From Candidatus Contendibacter odensensis (GTDB lineage Bacteria > Pseudomonadota > Gammaproteobacteria > Competibacterales > Competibacteraceae): a stretch of DNA of 53,445 nucleotides. The notes beneath the pieces were generated by a model. That model searched no databases and had not been told where the DNA came from. It was given only the letters and a program-made list of their open reading frames with translations. The stretch's first letter is position 1. Every line of letters begins with the position of its first letter. The position numbers and the translations under genes are program-made. This document shows, piece by piece, positions 18,619 to 27,519 of the stretch. The stretch is taken from the NCBI GenBank assembly GCA_002747185.1, contig PDTV01000012.1:1-53445 (forward strand). The letters run 5' to 3'.

Positions 18619-18947
18619 TTGCTAGGTTTGGTACTACCCTTGCGCATCTGTTTGCCCTCGGCAGCGCGTCGTTTACGCACGTCCTTGGGATCAGCAAGCA
18701 GCGAGCGGTAAAGTTCTACCCGATCGCCGGCACGTACTGTGGCTGAACGCTTGCTGATCTTGCCAAAAATACCGACATCAATAGTCGATATTTCGACGTC
18801 GGGCAAGCGTTCCTGAATGCGTGACTGGATAATCACCTGTTCCAGGGTTGCACCTTCCGGTACTTCAACCGGAATAATTAACTGTTCGTCGGGCATGGCA
18901 TAGGCCACTTCAACCTGAATCAGAGAGCGATTATCATCGTTTGCCAT
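18615..18947 (-). CDS. rnfH: RnfH family ubiquitin-fold protein
   Basis: This small beta-grasp protein has the family pattern QVEVAYAMPDEQLIIPVEVPEG followed by VGIFGKISKRSATVRAGDRVELYRSL and a basic tail (KDVRKRRAAEG). Its function is unclear; the name comes from proximity to rnf genes in some species. The ATG at 18947 gives 110 residues and lies inside the 3' end of ratA, overlapping by 14 bases, which implies coupled translation. A longer frame to 19016 would read antisense-like residues without family match. The ratA-rnfH pair is conserved in many proteobacteria. Confidence 0.88.
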   Translation of the reverse strand: MANDDNRSLIQVEVAYAMPDEQLIIPVEVPEGATLEQVIIQSRIQERLPDVEISTIDVGIFGKISKRSATVRAGDRVELYRSLLADPKDVRKRRAAEGKQMRKGSTKPSN

Positions 18948-19371
18948 AAAGATCCACGGCCCGTTTGCAGAAGGCTTCAACCAGTGATTCGGCAATGTGC
19001 TTGAATACGGGTTCAATTGCCATGCGAGTTAGCCGATTAGAAAACTCGAATTCCATATCTAGGGAAATTTTGCAGGCATCGGCTCGCAGGGGTTCAAAAT
19101 GCCAATAACCTTGCAGATGTTTGAACGGCCCTTCCAAGAGACGAATATTGATCATTTTGTTTTCTTGCAACCGGTTAATGGTGGTAAATGATTTGTGCAC
19201 CCGACCTTTAGCCATTTCAATGGTCGCTCGCACCTCATTCTCGGCGTGATCAAACAACTGTGCTGAGCGACACCAAGGCAAGAATTGGGGATAAGCCTCA
19301 ACATCATTAACCAGCGCATACATCTCGGATGCCGAATAAAACACCAGGGCACTCTTTTTAACCATCGCCAC
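18934..19371 (-). CDS. ratA: RatA / coenzyme Q-binding START-family protein
   Basis: This 145-residue SRPBCC-fold (polyketide cyclase/COQ10-like) protein has the opening KKSALVFYSASEMYALVND, the segment AYPQFLPWCRSAQL, and a C-terminal helix KHIAESLVEAFCKRA. In E. coli RatA was described as a toxin affecting ribosome association, whereas its Coq10 relatives bind ubiquinone; which applies here cannot be told. A GTG at 19371 with GGAG nine bases upstream was preferred to the ATG six bases inside. It precedes rnfH and diverges from smpB. Confidence 0.9.
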   Translation of the reverse strand: MAMVKKSALVFYSASEMYALVNDVEAYPQFLPWCRSAQLFDHAENEVRATIEMAKGRVHKSFTTINRLQENKMINIRLLEGPFKHLQGYWHFEPLRADACKISLDMEFEFSNRLTRMAIEPVFKHIAESLVEAFCKRAVDLYGKR

Positions 19372-19508
19372 TATAACAATCTCCGCTACAGCGAAAGGAC
19401 TTTACACTATGGAATCTACCCGCACGATTTTGATTGAATCGGCATCTATCCTCAAGTATTGCGGATACGCACCGTGCACAATTATAAATAGCCAAACACC
19501 ATGCCACC

Positions 19509-19982
19509 ATGAAGAAAAAAACAGCTCCAAATAATCAGATCGCCACTAATAAAAAAGCTTATCACGACTATTTTGTTGAAGAGCACCATGAAGCTGGCCT
19601 GGCTTTGCAAGGCTGGGAAGTCAAAAGTCTTCGAGCCGGTCGTGCCCATCTAAAGGAAAGCTATGTATTACTGCGTGATGGTGAAGCATTCTTGCTCGGC
19701 TGCCATCTCACCCCGCTGAGTTCAGCCTCAACCCATGTAAAACCCGATCCAACCCGTACGCGCAGGCTGCTGTTACATAAGGAAGAAATTGCTCGTTTGG
19801 TCGGTTCGGTTGAGCGTAAGGGCTACGCGCTCATCCCGTTAGCATTGTATTGGAAACGTAACCGAGTCAAGTTGGATGTGGGTTTGGCACGAGGCAAAAA
19901 AGAATACGACAAGCGGGCTGCGGAAAAAAATCGTGACTGGCAGCGCGACAAACAGCGGCTGATGCGAGAAAATCTGTCCTGA
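19509..19982 (+). CDS. smpB: SsrA-binding protein SmpB
   Basis: This RNA-binding protein delivers tmRNA to stalled ribosomes for trans-translation. The 157 residues include the family motifs [27 protein letters not shown], and the basic C-terminal tail [19 protein letters not shown] that enters the mRNA channel. It diverges from ratA. No tmRNA (ssrA) gene is visible nearby in the window. The gene is complete and of normal length. Confidence 0.96.
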   Translation: MKKKTAPNNQIATNKKAYHDYFVEEHHEAGLALQGWEVKSLRAGRAHLKESYVLLRDGEAFLLGCHLTPLSSASTHVKPDPTRTRRLLLHKEEIARLVGSVERKGYALIPLALYWKRNRVKLDVGLARGKKEYDKRAAEKNRDWQRDKQRLMRENLS

Positions 19983-20055
19983 ATATGCGCTACGCCAATT
20001 CTTCCTGGGCCATGAGGCACTGCTTGTAACGGTATCACGCTCGAGCCACCAAAGT

Positions 20056-20064
20056 TGGTATAAT
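20056..20064 (+). promoter_or_regulatory. Extended -10 promoter element for fabAB
   Basis: TGGTATAAT contains a perfect -10 hexamer preceded by the TG of an extended -10 element. No good -35 lies at standard spacing, which fits extended -10 promoters. It would give a leader of about 65 bases before fabA. This is inferred from sequence only. Confidence 0.5.
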
Positions 20065-20136
20065 AGCAAACCTGTAACCCCACATTTAAACAGCTTTTTT
20101 ACTGAAAGCTTTTTTCAATAAGGATTTTGTGTAATC

Positions 20137-20652
20137 GTGAAGAAGCAATCCAGTTATAGCTACGATGAACTGCTTAATTGTGCTCGCGGTGACTTGTTTG
20201 GCCCAGGCAATGCCCAATTGCCGATGCCAAACATGCTGATGATGGATCGGATTGTTCACATCAGTTCCGAAGGCGGTCAGTATGGTAAGGGTGAAATCAT
20301 CGCAGAGCTGGATATTAATCCTGATCTTTGGTTTTTTGATTGTCACTTCATTGGTGATCCGGTCATGCCCGGTTGTTTGGGACTTGATGCAATGTGGCAA
20401 CTGATCGGGTTTTTTCTGGGCTGGATGGGTGGTCCGGGACGAGGACGGGCTTTAGGCTGTGGTGAAGTAAAATTTACCGGCCAAGTACGGCCGGGCGCTA
20501 AGAAATTAACGTATCACATTCACATGAAGCGGGTCATACTACGCAAACTGGTCATGGGCATCGCTGATGCGATGCTTGAGGTCGATGGCCGAACCATTTA
20601 CAGCGGTAAAGACCTGAGGGTCGGACTGTTCACCTCGACTGACGGCTTTTGA
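20137..20652 (+). CDS. fabA: 3-hydroxydecanoyl-ACP dehydratase/isomerase
   Basis: FabA dehydrates beta-hydroxyacyl-ACP and isomerises trans-2- to cis-3-decenoyl-ACP, the branch point for unsaturated fatty acids. The 171-residue protein keeps the catalytic H70 (in [14 protein letters not shown]) and D84 (GLDAMWQ), at exactly the E. coli numbers. It starts with GTG at 20137, with AAGGA upstream. fabB follows 12 bases later, the usual pairing in gammaproteobacteria, so the two form an operon. This pair is one of the best taxonomic hints in the window. Confidence 0.96.
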   Translation: MKKQSSYSYDELLNCARGDLFGPGNAQLPMPNMLMMDRIVHISSEGGQYGKGEIIAELDINPDLWFFDCHFIGDPVMPGCLGLDAMWQLIGFFLGWMGGPGRGRALGCGEVKFTGQVRPGAKKLTYHIHMKRVILRKLVMGIADAMLEVDGRTIYSGKDLRVGLFTSTDGF

Positions 20653-20664
20653 GGGCAGAAAATC

Positions 20665-21882
20665 ATGAGACGGGTGGTTATTACCGGTATCGGTATCGTA
20701 TCCAGCATCGGCAATGATCGCTGGGAAGTATTGGAGTCATTACGACAAGGTCGTAGTGGTTTGGAGTTCGCAGAAGATTATAAGGAAATGGGGATGCGCT
20801 CGCATGTGCGCGGGCCTTTGCGGGTGGATTTGGCATCCATGGTAGACCGCAAGGTCTTGCGGTTTATGGGCGAGGCCGCTGCATTTAATTATATTGCCAT
20901 GCGTGAAGCCATTGATGATGCGAAATTGACAGATGATATTGTCTCCAATCCTCGTACCGGCTTGATTACGGGTACAGGTGGTGGCAGCCCTAAAAATATT
21001 GTTGAGGCCGCCGATCTGCTAAGAAACAAGGGAATCAAGCGCGTCGGCCCTTATATGGTGCCGCGAACCATGAGCAGTACTACAACAGCTTGTTTGGCAA
21101 CACCATTTAAGATCAAGGGAGCAAACTACAGTCTCAGCTCTGCCTGTGCCACCAGCGCTCACTGTATCGGTCATGGTGCTGAATTGATTCAGTGGAACAA
21201 GCAGGATGTAGTATTTGCCGGTGGTGGTGAGGAGGTGCACTGGAGCCTGAGCCATCTCTTTGATGCCATGGGGGCGCTTTCCACCAAGTATAACGATACA
21301 CCGCAAGCGGCTTCACGCCCTTACGATGCTAATCGTGACGGCTTTGTGATTTCCGGGGGTGGTGGCATGGTGGTGCTGGAAGCGCTAGAACATGCACGTC
21401 AACGCGATGCGCGAATTTACGCCGAGCTGGTCGGCTATGGTGCAACGTCCGATGGTTACGATATGGTACAACCTTCTGGCGAAGGTGCGCTGCGCTGCAT
21501 GAGGTTGGCGCTGGATGGCGTGGACGCGCCCGTCGATTATGTTAATACCCATGGCACCAGCACACCTGCAGGTGACATTCGTGAGCTGGAGGCGCTTAGC
21601 GAGTTGTTTGGTGATCGGGTACCACCGATTAGTGCTACCAAATCATTGACTGGTCACGCATTGGGCGCGGCTGGTGTACATGAAGCGATTTACTCGCTGC
21701 TTATGATGGATAATCGTTTTATTGCGGCTTCAGCCAATATCGAACAGCTTGATCCAGAGGCAGAAGGATTGCCTATCGTGCGTGAGCGGATTGATGACGC
21801 TGATCTCAATACCGTGATATCCAACAGCTTTGGCTTTGGGGGCACCAATGCCACGCTGACATTCCGGCGTTTTGAGGAGTAG
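20665..21882 (+). CDS. fabB: 3-oxoacyl-ACP synthase I
   Basis: FabB is the condensing enzyme that elongates the cis-unsaturated acyl chain made by FabA. The thiolase-fold protein has 405 residues with the catalytic triad plus lysine visible: C161 in [11 protein letters not shown]296 in [13 protein letters not shown]331 in [11 protein letters not shown], and K326. The glycine-rich C-terminus [13 protein letters not shown] is intact. It follows fabA by 12 bases and is followed by a hairpin terminator candidate. Confidence 0.96.
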   Translation: MRRVVITGIGIVSSIGNDRWEVLESLRQGRSGLEFAEDYKEMGMRSHVRGPLRVDLASMVDRKVLRFMGEAAAFNYIAMREAIDDAKLTDDIVSNPRTGLITGTGGGSPKNIVEAADLLRNKGIKRVGPYMVPRTMSSTTTACLATPFKIKGANYSLSSACATSAHCIGHGAELIQWNKQDVVFAGGGEEVHWSLSHLFDAMGALSTKYNDTPQAASRPYDANRDGFVISGGGGMVVLEALEHARQRDARIYAELVGYGATSDGYDMVQPSGEGALRCMRLALDGVDAPVDYVNTHGTSTPAGDIRELEALSELFGDRVPPISATKSLTGHALGAAGVHEAIYSLLMMDNRFIAASANIEQLDPEAEGLPIVRERIDDADLNTVISNSFGFGGTNATLTFRRFEE

Positions 21883-21914
21883 GCTTAAATAGGCTTAACA
21901 CGATTTTTTTGTAA

Positions 21915-21936
21915 AAGGCCGTCCATGGGCGGCCTT
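21915..21936 (+). terminator. Hairpin terminator after fabB
   Basis: AAGGCCGTCC pairs with GGGCGGCCTT, including one G-T pair, about 33 bases past the fabB stop. The following tract (AATCTTTA) is poor in T, so termination may be incomplete and the downstream membrane-protein gene may receive readthrough. Confidence 0.55.
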
Positions 21937-21961
21937 AATCTTTACCAGAGGAATGAAAGTC

Positions 21962-22354
21962 ATGGCTAGTTTTCCACTACTTGCCTTCATTGTTGCGGCC
22001 TACACAGCATTAGCATTGATATCACCTGACTGGTTGAATGTGGTGCTATATCATTTACCGCTGCTTTCCGGAGCTGCTCTGGAATTTCGAGGCGGTGATG
22101 TACTGGTGGTGATAGGATTATTTTTGCTGTGCGCCGAAATCTACCGGGCGACCAGCAGCTCAGCCGCCGCCATTCTCAACCATGTGCTGTCGCTAATGGT
22201 TTTTATCATTGCTTTGGTTGAATTACTCATCATGCCACAGATGGCAAGTATGGCATTCTTTCTGATCGTTCTGATGACGCTAAGTGATGTGATCGCAGGT
22301 TTTACCGTCACCATTTCTACTGCCCGACGCGACATTCAAACACCACAAATTTAA
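21962..22354 (+). CDS. Small multi-pass membrane protein
   Basis: I do not recognise a characterised family. The 130-residue protein is strongly hydrophobic with about four membrane segments: around residues 3-22, 42-60, 68-90 and 96-115. A loop FRGGDVLVVIG follows the first hairpin, and the tail is hydrophilic (STARRDIQTPQI). The ATG at 21962 was chosen over 21953 because AGAGGA lies about nine bases before it but touches the first ATG. It sits between fabB and thiL with 38 bases to the latter, so co-transcription with thiL is likely. Function is unknown. Confidence 0.75.
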   Translation: MASFPLLAFIVAAYTALALISPDWLNVVLYHLPLLSGAALEFRGGDVLVVIGLFLLCAEIYRATSSSAAAILNHVLSLMVFIIALVELLIMPQMASMAFFLIVLMTLSDVIAGFTVTISTARRDIQTPQI

Positions 22355-22392
22355 TCGGCTTTGGGCGCCACTTAAAGACGAAGCTGTACACC

Positions 22393-23361
22393 TTGACTGC
22401 TGAATTTTCACTGATTGACCGTTATTTTGTTGCCCACGGTAGAGCACGTGATGATGTCTTGTTGGGTATTGGTGATGATTGTGCATTACTCACTCCACCG
22501 GCCCATGAACACTTGGCAATGACGGTGGATACGCTGGTGGAAAATGTGCATTTCTTTGCTGCGGCCAACCCTGAAAATCTTGGCCACAAGGCATTGGCTG
22601 TTAATTTGAGTGATTTGGCAGCAATGGGCGCCATGCCGGCCTGGGCAACCTTGGCATTGACGTTGCCCAATGTCGATGAGGCCTGGCTGGAGGCTTTTTG
22701 TCGGGGACTGTTTACCCTGGCTACGTGCCATCAGGTACAACTGATAGGCGGTGACACCACTGGCGGTGCTATCACGACTATCACGATTCAGGCCAGTGGC
22801 TTTGTACCAGCAGGACAGGCATTGCGCCGTGATGGTGCAAAACCAGGTGATGTGATCTATGTGACCGGCACGCTGGGTGATGCCGGGCTTGCTCTGCAAG
22901 TCTTGTCGGGCAAAAAAAAAGTCAGTGTGGCGGATCACGGTTTTTTACAAATGCGGCTTGAAAAACCCGAGCCCAGGCTTGCACAAGGGTTAGCACTACG
23001 GGGGATTGCCAGTGCTGCAATCGATGTGTCTGATGGGCTGGCTCAGGATCTGGGTCATATTTTAAGCCGTAGCCAGGTTGGGGCACGACTGAATGTTGAT
23101 CGTTTACCGTTATCGCAGGCACTGATAATGAATCTTGGCGCAAATTCAGCAGCCACAACTGCGCTGACCAGCGGTGATGATTACGAATTATGTTTTACTG
23201 TAGCACCCGCCCACATTCCAGAATTAGAAGCGGCTATAGCGGCTTGGGATTGTCGCTGTACCCGTATTGGCGTGATTGAAGCAGCGCCAGGATTGCGGCT
23301 GATTCATGCCGACGGCGCTACTTTTGAGCTGACACAACCAGGCTACCATCACTTTGCTTGA
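22393..23361 (+). CDS. thiL: Thiamine-monophosphate kinase
   Basis: ThiL phosphorylates thiamine monophosphate to the active cofactor thiamine diphosphate. The 322-residue PurM-like protein starts EFSLIDRYF and has the ATP/metal motifs GIGDDCALL, TVDTLVENVHF, KALAVNLSDLAAMGA and LIGGDTTGG, then IDVSDGLAQDL and SGDDYELCF. The start is a TTG at 22393, the only in-frame choice giving the family N-terminus; its ribosome-binding site is weak. The usual neighbours nusB/ribH and pgpA are not adjacent, so the gene order is atypical. Confidence 0.93.
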   Translation: MTAEFSLIDRYFVAHGRARDDVLLGIGDDCALLTPPAHEHLAMTVDTLVENVHFFAAANPENLGHKALAVNLSDLAAMGAMPAWATLALTLPNVDEAWLEAFCRGLFTLATCHQVQLIGGDTTGGAITTITIQASGFVPAGQALRRDGAKPGDVIYVTGTLGDAGLALQVLSGKKKVSVADHGFLQMRLEKPEPRLAQGLALRGIASAAIDVSDGLAQDLGHILSRSQVGARLNVDRLPLSQALIMNLGANSAATTALTSGDDYELCFTVAPAHIPELEAAIAAWDCRCTRIGVIEAAPGLRLIHADGATFELTQPGYHHFA

Positions 23362-23504
23362 GCTTGTAATAAGCAAATGCCCCAGCTTTTTGATAAAAAA
23401 TCATATTCTTGTTTCAGCGTGAATTTCATGCCATCAGCGTAAAGCCGTGCTTGAATAGTGCTATAACATAATCCACTCTAACCTGTTTTTATAGACGTTA
23501 ACGT

Positions 23505-24374
23505 ATGGCATATAAAGGTATTATCCTCGCTGGAGGTGCTGGTACCCGCCTGCATCCACTAACCGTTTCAGTCAGCAAGCAGCTGATGCCGGTTTATGAC
23601 AAGCCGATGATTTATTATCCGATAGCCACGCTGATGCTGGCTAGTATTCGAGATATTCTCATCATTACAACACGCCATGATCAAGCCGCTTACCAGCAGC
23701 TACTCGGTGATGGCAGTGCTTGGGGCGTAAATTTTCAATATGCGGCACAACCCAGCCCGGACGGGTTGGCACAGGCCTTTCTTATTGGTGAAAATTTTGT
23801 TGGTACTGATCCTGTATGCCTGATTCTTGGGGACAATATTTATTACGGCCAGGGGTTTTCGGCGCTGTTACAGCGGTCGGTTAGCCGTGAGCAGGGTGCT
23901 ACCGTGTTTGGTTACTATGTCCGTGATCCAGAGCGTTACGGTGTGGTTAGCTTTGATGACCACAATCGGGTCACCGATATTGAAGAAAAGCCGCTACACC
24001 CGAAATCCAATTATGCGGTTACAGGCTTGTATTTCTATGATAATGAGGTGCTATCCATCGCTAAAACCATTCGGCCATCAGCACGGGGAGAATTGGAAAT
24101 TACTGATGTCAACAGGGTTTACCTAGAGCATGGTACGCTCAATGTTGAATTGCTGGGGCGCGGTTATGCCTGGCTGGATACCGGCACGCATGAATCGCTG
24201 CTGGCCGCAGCCAATTTTGTAGAAGTGGTTGAGCAGCGGCAAGGCTTGAAAATTGCGTGTCCTGAAGAAATCGCCTGGCGGATGCATTTTATTAATGATC
24301 AGCAACTCTGCGATTTAGCAGTGCCTCTCGCTAAAAGTGGTTACGGCCAATACCTGTTGGAATTAGTTCGATAA
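23505..24374 (+). CDS. rmlA: Glucose-1-phosphate thymidylyltransferase
   Basis: This is the first enzyme of dTDP-L-rhamnose synthesis, joining glucose-1-phosphate and dTTP. The 289 residues carry the nucleotidyltransferase motif [11 protein letters not shown], the following [15 protein letters not shown], and [11 protein letters not shown]. Length and sequence follow RmlA of Gram-negative bacteria. rmlC follows after 11 bases and rmlD after 3 more, but rmlB, the 4,6-dehydratase, is missing from this cluster and must lie elsewhere. It opens the long plus-strand block that continues into the T2SS genes. Confidence 0.96.
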   Translation: MAYKGIILAGGAGTRLHPLTVSVSKQLMPVYDKPMIYYPIATLMLASIRDILIITTRHDQAAYQQLLGDGSAWGVNFQYAAQPSPDGLAQAFLIGENFVGTDPVCLILGDNIYYGQGFSALLQRSVSREQGATVFGYYVRDPERYGVVSFDDHNRVTDIEEKPLHPKSNYAVTGLYFYDNEVLSIAKTIRPSARGELEITDVNRVYLEHGTLNVELLGRGYAWLDTGTHESLLAAANFVEVVEQRQGLKIACPEEIAWRMHFINDQQLCDLAVPLAKSGYGQYLLELVR

Positions 24375-24385
24375 CGGAGCGTGTT

Positions 24386-24943
24386 ATGAACATCATTGAA
24401 ACGCCCTTGCCCGGTGTATTGCTACTGGAGCCTCAGGTATTCGGTGATACGCGTGGTTTTTTTATGGAGACCTATTCGGCGGCCCGTTATCATGAAGCAG
24501 GGTTGCCGCAGCATTTTGTGCAGGATAATCATTCGCGTTCGCGGCGTGGTGTATTGCGGGGGCTGCATTATCAATTGGTGCAGCCACAGGGCAAACTGGT
24601 GTGGGTGACGCGCGGCGCCGTCTTTGATGTTGCGGTGGATATTCGGCGGGGTTCGCCACATTTCGGACGCTGGTATGGTTGTGTGCTGGATGACAGTAAT
24701 CATCGGCAGCTCTATATACCCCCCAATTTTGCACACGGTTTTTGCGTGCTGTCCGATGAAGTGGATTTTGTCTACAAATGTAGTGATTACTATCATCCTT
24801 CCTCGGAACGCGGTATTGCCTGGAATGATGCCGAGATTGGGATTGACTGGCCGCTGGAAGCCGTTTCACTGTCGGCCAAGGACCAGAAAAATGGCTGTTT
24901 AAGCGAGCAGGCGCCGGAAGATTTGCCGGTTTTCGAGGGATAA
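24386..24943 (+). CDS. rmlC: dTDP-4-dehydrorhamnose 3,5-epimerase
   Basis: RmlC epimerises dTDP-4-keto-6-deoxyglucose at C3 and C5. The 185-residue cupin has the typical opening with GDTRGFFMETY, the catalytic histidine region GVLRGLHYQ, the aspartate in VDIRRGSPHFG, and the FAHGFCVLSD stretch. It lies between rmlA and rmlD in a gap-free cluster, so it is co-transcribed. No defect is visible. Confidence 0.96.
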   Translation: MNIIETPLPGVLLLEPQVFGDTRGFFMETYSAARYHEAGLPQHFVQDNHSRSRRGVLRGLHYQLVQPQGKLVWVTRGAVFDVAVDIRRGSPHFGRWYGCVLDDSNHRQLYIPPNFAHGFCVLSDEVDFVYKCSDYYHPSSERGIAWNDAEIGIDWPLEAVSLSAKDQKNGCLSEQAPEDLPVFEG

Positions 24944-24946
24944 ATC

Positions 24947-25822
24947 ATGCGGATCGCGGTTATTGGTGCTAAAGGTCAGGTCGGTTGGGAACTTGTCCGA
25001 CGCGCATCCGGGTTGAACCATACCGTACTGGCTTGGGATCAAGAAAAGCTGGATATTACCGATGCCAATGCGGTCGATTATGCCTTATCAGCCAGTGGTG
25101 CCGATGTAGTGATCAATGCGGCGGCTTATACCGCAGTGGATAAAGCCGAACAGGAACCAGAACGGGCTTTTGCGGTCAATCGCGAGGGTGTCATACACTT
25201 GGCGGCAACATGTCAGCGGCTCTCGCTTCCGCTGTTGCATATTTCCACCGATTACGTATTTGATGGTACAAAACCCGATCCTTATATTGAAAGCGATGCT
25301 GTTGCGCCTCTGGGGATATATGGTCAAAGCAAGCTGGCAGGGGATCAAGCGGTACAACGGCTTTTGGCCCGTCACTTGATTTTGCGGGTCAGTTGGGTAT
25401 TTGGTATTCATGGCAATAACTTTGTTAAGACTATGCTGAAATTGGCGCGGGAACGTGAGGAATTGCGCGTGGTTGCCGATCAGTGGGGATGCCCGACTTA
25501 CGCGGCTGATATCGCCGATACCTTGCTTACACTGGCAGGACGTATTGTCGAAATCGATAAGCACAATACCTGGGGGACTTATCATTATTGCGGCACACCG
25601 GCGACAACCTGGCATGGTTTTGCCAGTGCCATTATTGGTTTGGCGCGTCGCCGTGAGTCGCTTGCTGTACGGACCATTACAGCAATTGATACGGTTGACT
25701 ACCCTACACCCGCTACCCGACCGGCCAACTCGGTGCTGGACAGTGGACGAATAACAGAATGTTTTGGTATTCAGCCACGCCCCTGGCAGGATGGTCTGGC
25801 AGCTTTGTTGGCGGCGGTTTGA
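24947..25822 (+). CDS. rmlD: dTDP-4-dehydrorhamnose reductase
   Basis: RmlD performs the last reduction to dTDP-L-rhamnose using NAD(P)H. The 291-residue extended SDR has GAKGQVGWEL at the N-terminus, INAAAYTAVDKAE, the STDYVFDG motif, and the catalytic YGQSK. Its stop is separated by a single base from the gspE ATG, so dTDP-rhamnose synthesis and the T2SS ATPase appear to be translated from one message. This is the join between the sugar and secretion parts of the block. Confidence 0.96.
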   Translation: MRIAVIGAKGQVGWELVRRASGLNHTVLAWDQEKLDITDANAVDYALSASGADVVINAAAYTAVDKAEQEPERAFAVNREGVIHLAATCQRLSLPLLHISTDYVFDGTKPDPYIESDAVAPLGIYGQSKLAGDQAVQRLLARHLILRVSWVFGIHGNNFVKTMLKLAREREELRVVADQWGCPTYAADIADTLLTLAGRIVEIDKHNTWGTYHYCGTPATTWHGFASAIIGLARRRESLAVRTITAIDTVDYPTPATRPANSVLDSGRITECFGIQPRPWQDGLAALLAAV

Positions 25823-25823
25823 T

Positions 25824-27518
25824 ATGACGGTTGATCTTGGCGAATTACTGGTTGCCCACCAGAAACTGACGCCGGTTGATTTGCAACGCGCCCGACGGGT
25901 TCAGGAAGGTAGCGGTGAGTTACTCGATACGCTGCTCGTCAAGCTGGGGTTAGTGTCGGAGCGCGATTTTGCCGAGGCATTGGCAGCACAACTGGATTTG
26001 CCACTGCTCAAGCCCATTGATTACCCGGAAGAAGCCGCAGTGACTAACGGTAGCGTTTCGCCGCGTTTTCTGAAGGAAGCACGTGTCGTGCCTATCGCTG
26101 AAGATGAGCAAAGCCTGGTCGTGGCGATGGTGAACCCAACCGATGACTATGTAATCACGGCATTGCAGCTGGCAACCGGTAAACGCATTTCGCCGCGAGT
26201 GGGTGTGGCATCCGAGCTGGAAGCGGCTTTTGAGCGGTTATACGGTAGTGGCCGTTCAGCCATGGGCCAGATCGTCGATTCTATTGGTCTGGCTGACGAA
26301 CTGACCGATGAGGAACAGATCCAGCATCTCAAGGATTTGGCCAGTGAAGCACCGGTTATTCGTCTGGTGAGCCTGACGATTGCGCGAGCGGTGGAGTCAC
26401 GTGCTTCGGATATTCACATTGAGCCTTTTGAAAACCGGCTCAAAATCCGCTATCGCATAGATGGTGTGTTACTGGAAGTGGAATCGCCACCGGCACGGTT
26501 GTCAGCTGCAGTGATTTCACGTATCAAGATCATGGCCAAGCTGAATATTGCCGAGCGGCGTTTGCCGCAGGATGGGCGAATTCAGCTACGTGCACAAGGT
26601 AAGGAAATCGATCTGCGTGTTTCCACCGTGCCGACCTTGTACGGAGAAAGCGTGGTTATGCGTATCCTCGACAAGGCCAGTGTGGTGCTGGATTTCGAGC
26701 TGCTTGGCTTTGAACCGAAGATGCTCAAGCGTTTTCTGGATGTGTTGATGCTGCCTCATGGTATTTTGCTGGTTACTGGCCCTACCGGTAGTGGTAAAAC
26801 CACCACACTCTACACAGCACTGCAAGCGCTAAATACACCAGAACGCAAGATTTTGACTGTTGAGGATCCTATCGAATATCAGCTGGAGGGCATCAACCAG
26901 ATTCAGGTTAAACCACAGATTGATCTGAACTTTGCCAATGCCCTTCGTGCCATTGTTCGTCAGGATCCGGATGTCATCATGATTGGTGAAATGCGCGATC
27001 TGGAAACAGGCGGCATCGCTGTCCAGTCGGCGTTAACCGGACACCTGGTGCTGTCCACGCTGCACACCAACGATGCTGCCGGCAGTATAACCCGATTGCT
27101 GGATATGGGTCTGGATGATTATCTGTTGACCTCGACAGTCAGTGGCATTCTGGCACAGCGATTAGTACGGTTGCTTTGCACCGCCTGTCGGGAGCCTTAT
27201 TTGGCATTACCCGAACTGGTTAGGGAGTTACGGCTGCATCGCTTTACTGATGGTGGTGATGTCACGTTGTATAAGCCGGTGGGCTGTGAGCAATGTGGCG
27301 GAACCGGTTATCGGGGACGGGCCGCAATTATGGAGTTTTTGGTCATGAGTGATCCAATTCGCCGCCTGGTGCTCAAACATGCTGATGCTGGCGAGTTGCA
27401 AGAGGTCGCCCAGCGTGAAGGTATGGATACCATGTATGAAGATGGTCTGCGTAAGGCCGTGGCCGGTAAGACTACCATCGAAGAAGTGCTGCGGGTAACG
27501 ACCCAGCAGGAGAGTTGA
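25824..27518 (+). CDS. gspE: T2SS assembly ATPase GspE
   Basis: GspE is the cytoplasmic ATPase that drives pseudopilus growth for T2SS. It has an N-terminal GspE/MshE domain (about 1-150), Walker A GPTGSGKTT (about residue 319), the Asp-box TVEDPIEYQ, Walker B-type DPDVIMIGEMRD, the HLVLSTLHTNDA histidine box, and the tetracysteine zinc motif (LCTACRE and CEQCGGTGYRGR). The ATG at 25824 gives 564 residues; an upstream in-frame ATG at 25764 lies inside rmlD and lacks family match. gspF starts two bases after its last sense codon region. Confidence 0.95.
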   Translation: MTVDLGELLVAHQKLTPVDLQRARRVQEGSGELLDTLLVKLGLVSERDFAEALAAQLDLPLLKPIDYPEEAAVTNGSVSPRFLKEARVVPIAEDEQSLVVAMVNPTDDYVITALQLATGKRISPRVGVASELEAAFERLYGSGRSAMGQIVDSIGLADELTDEEQIQHLKDLASEAPVIRLVSLTIARAVESRASDIHIEPFENRLKIRYRIDGVLLEVESPPARLSAAVISRIKIMAKLNIAERRLPQDGRIQLRAQGKEIDLRVSTVPTLYGESVVMRILDKASVVLDFELLGFEPKMLKRFLDVLMLPHGILLVTGPTGSGKTTTLYTALQALNTPERKILTVEDPIEYQLEGINQIQVKPQIDLNFANALRAIVRQDPDVIMIGEMRDLETGGIAVQSALTGHLVLSTLHTNDAAGSITRLLDMGLDDYLLTSTVSGILAQRLVRLLCTACREPYLALPELVRELRLHRFTDGGDVTLYKPVGCEQCGGTGYRGRAAIMEFLVMSDPIRRLVLKHADAGELQEVAQREGMDTMYEDGLRKAVAGKTTIEEVLRVTTQQES

Positions 27519-27519
27519 C

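Noticed and set aside
24422..24869. Long antisense frames opposite rmlC
   Set aside because: They mirror the codon structure of a well-supported gene and have no independent support.
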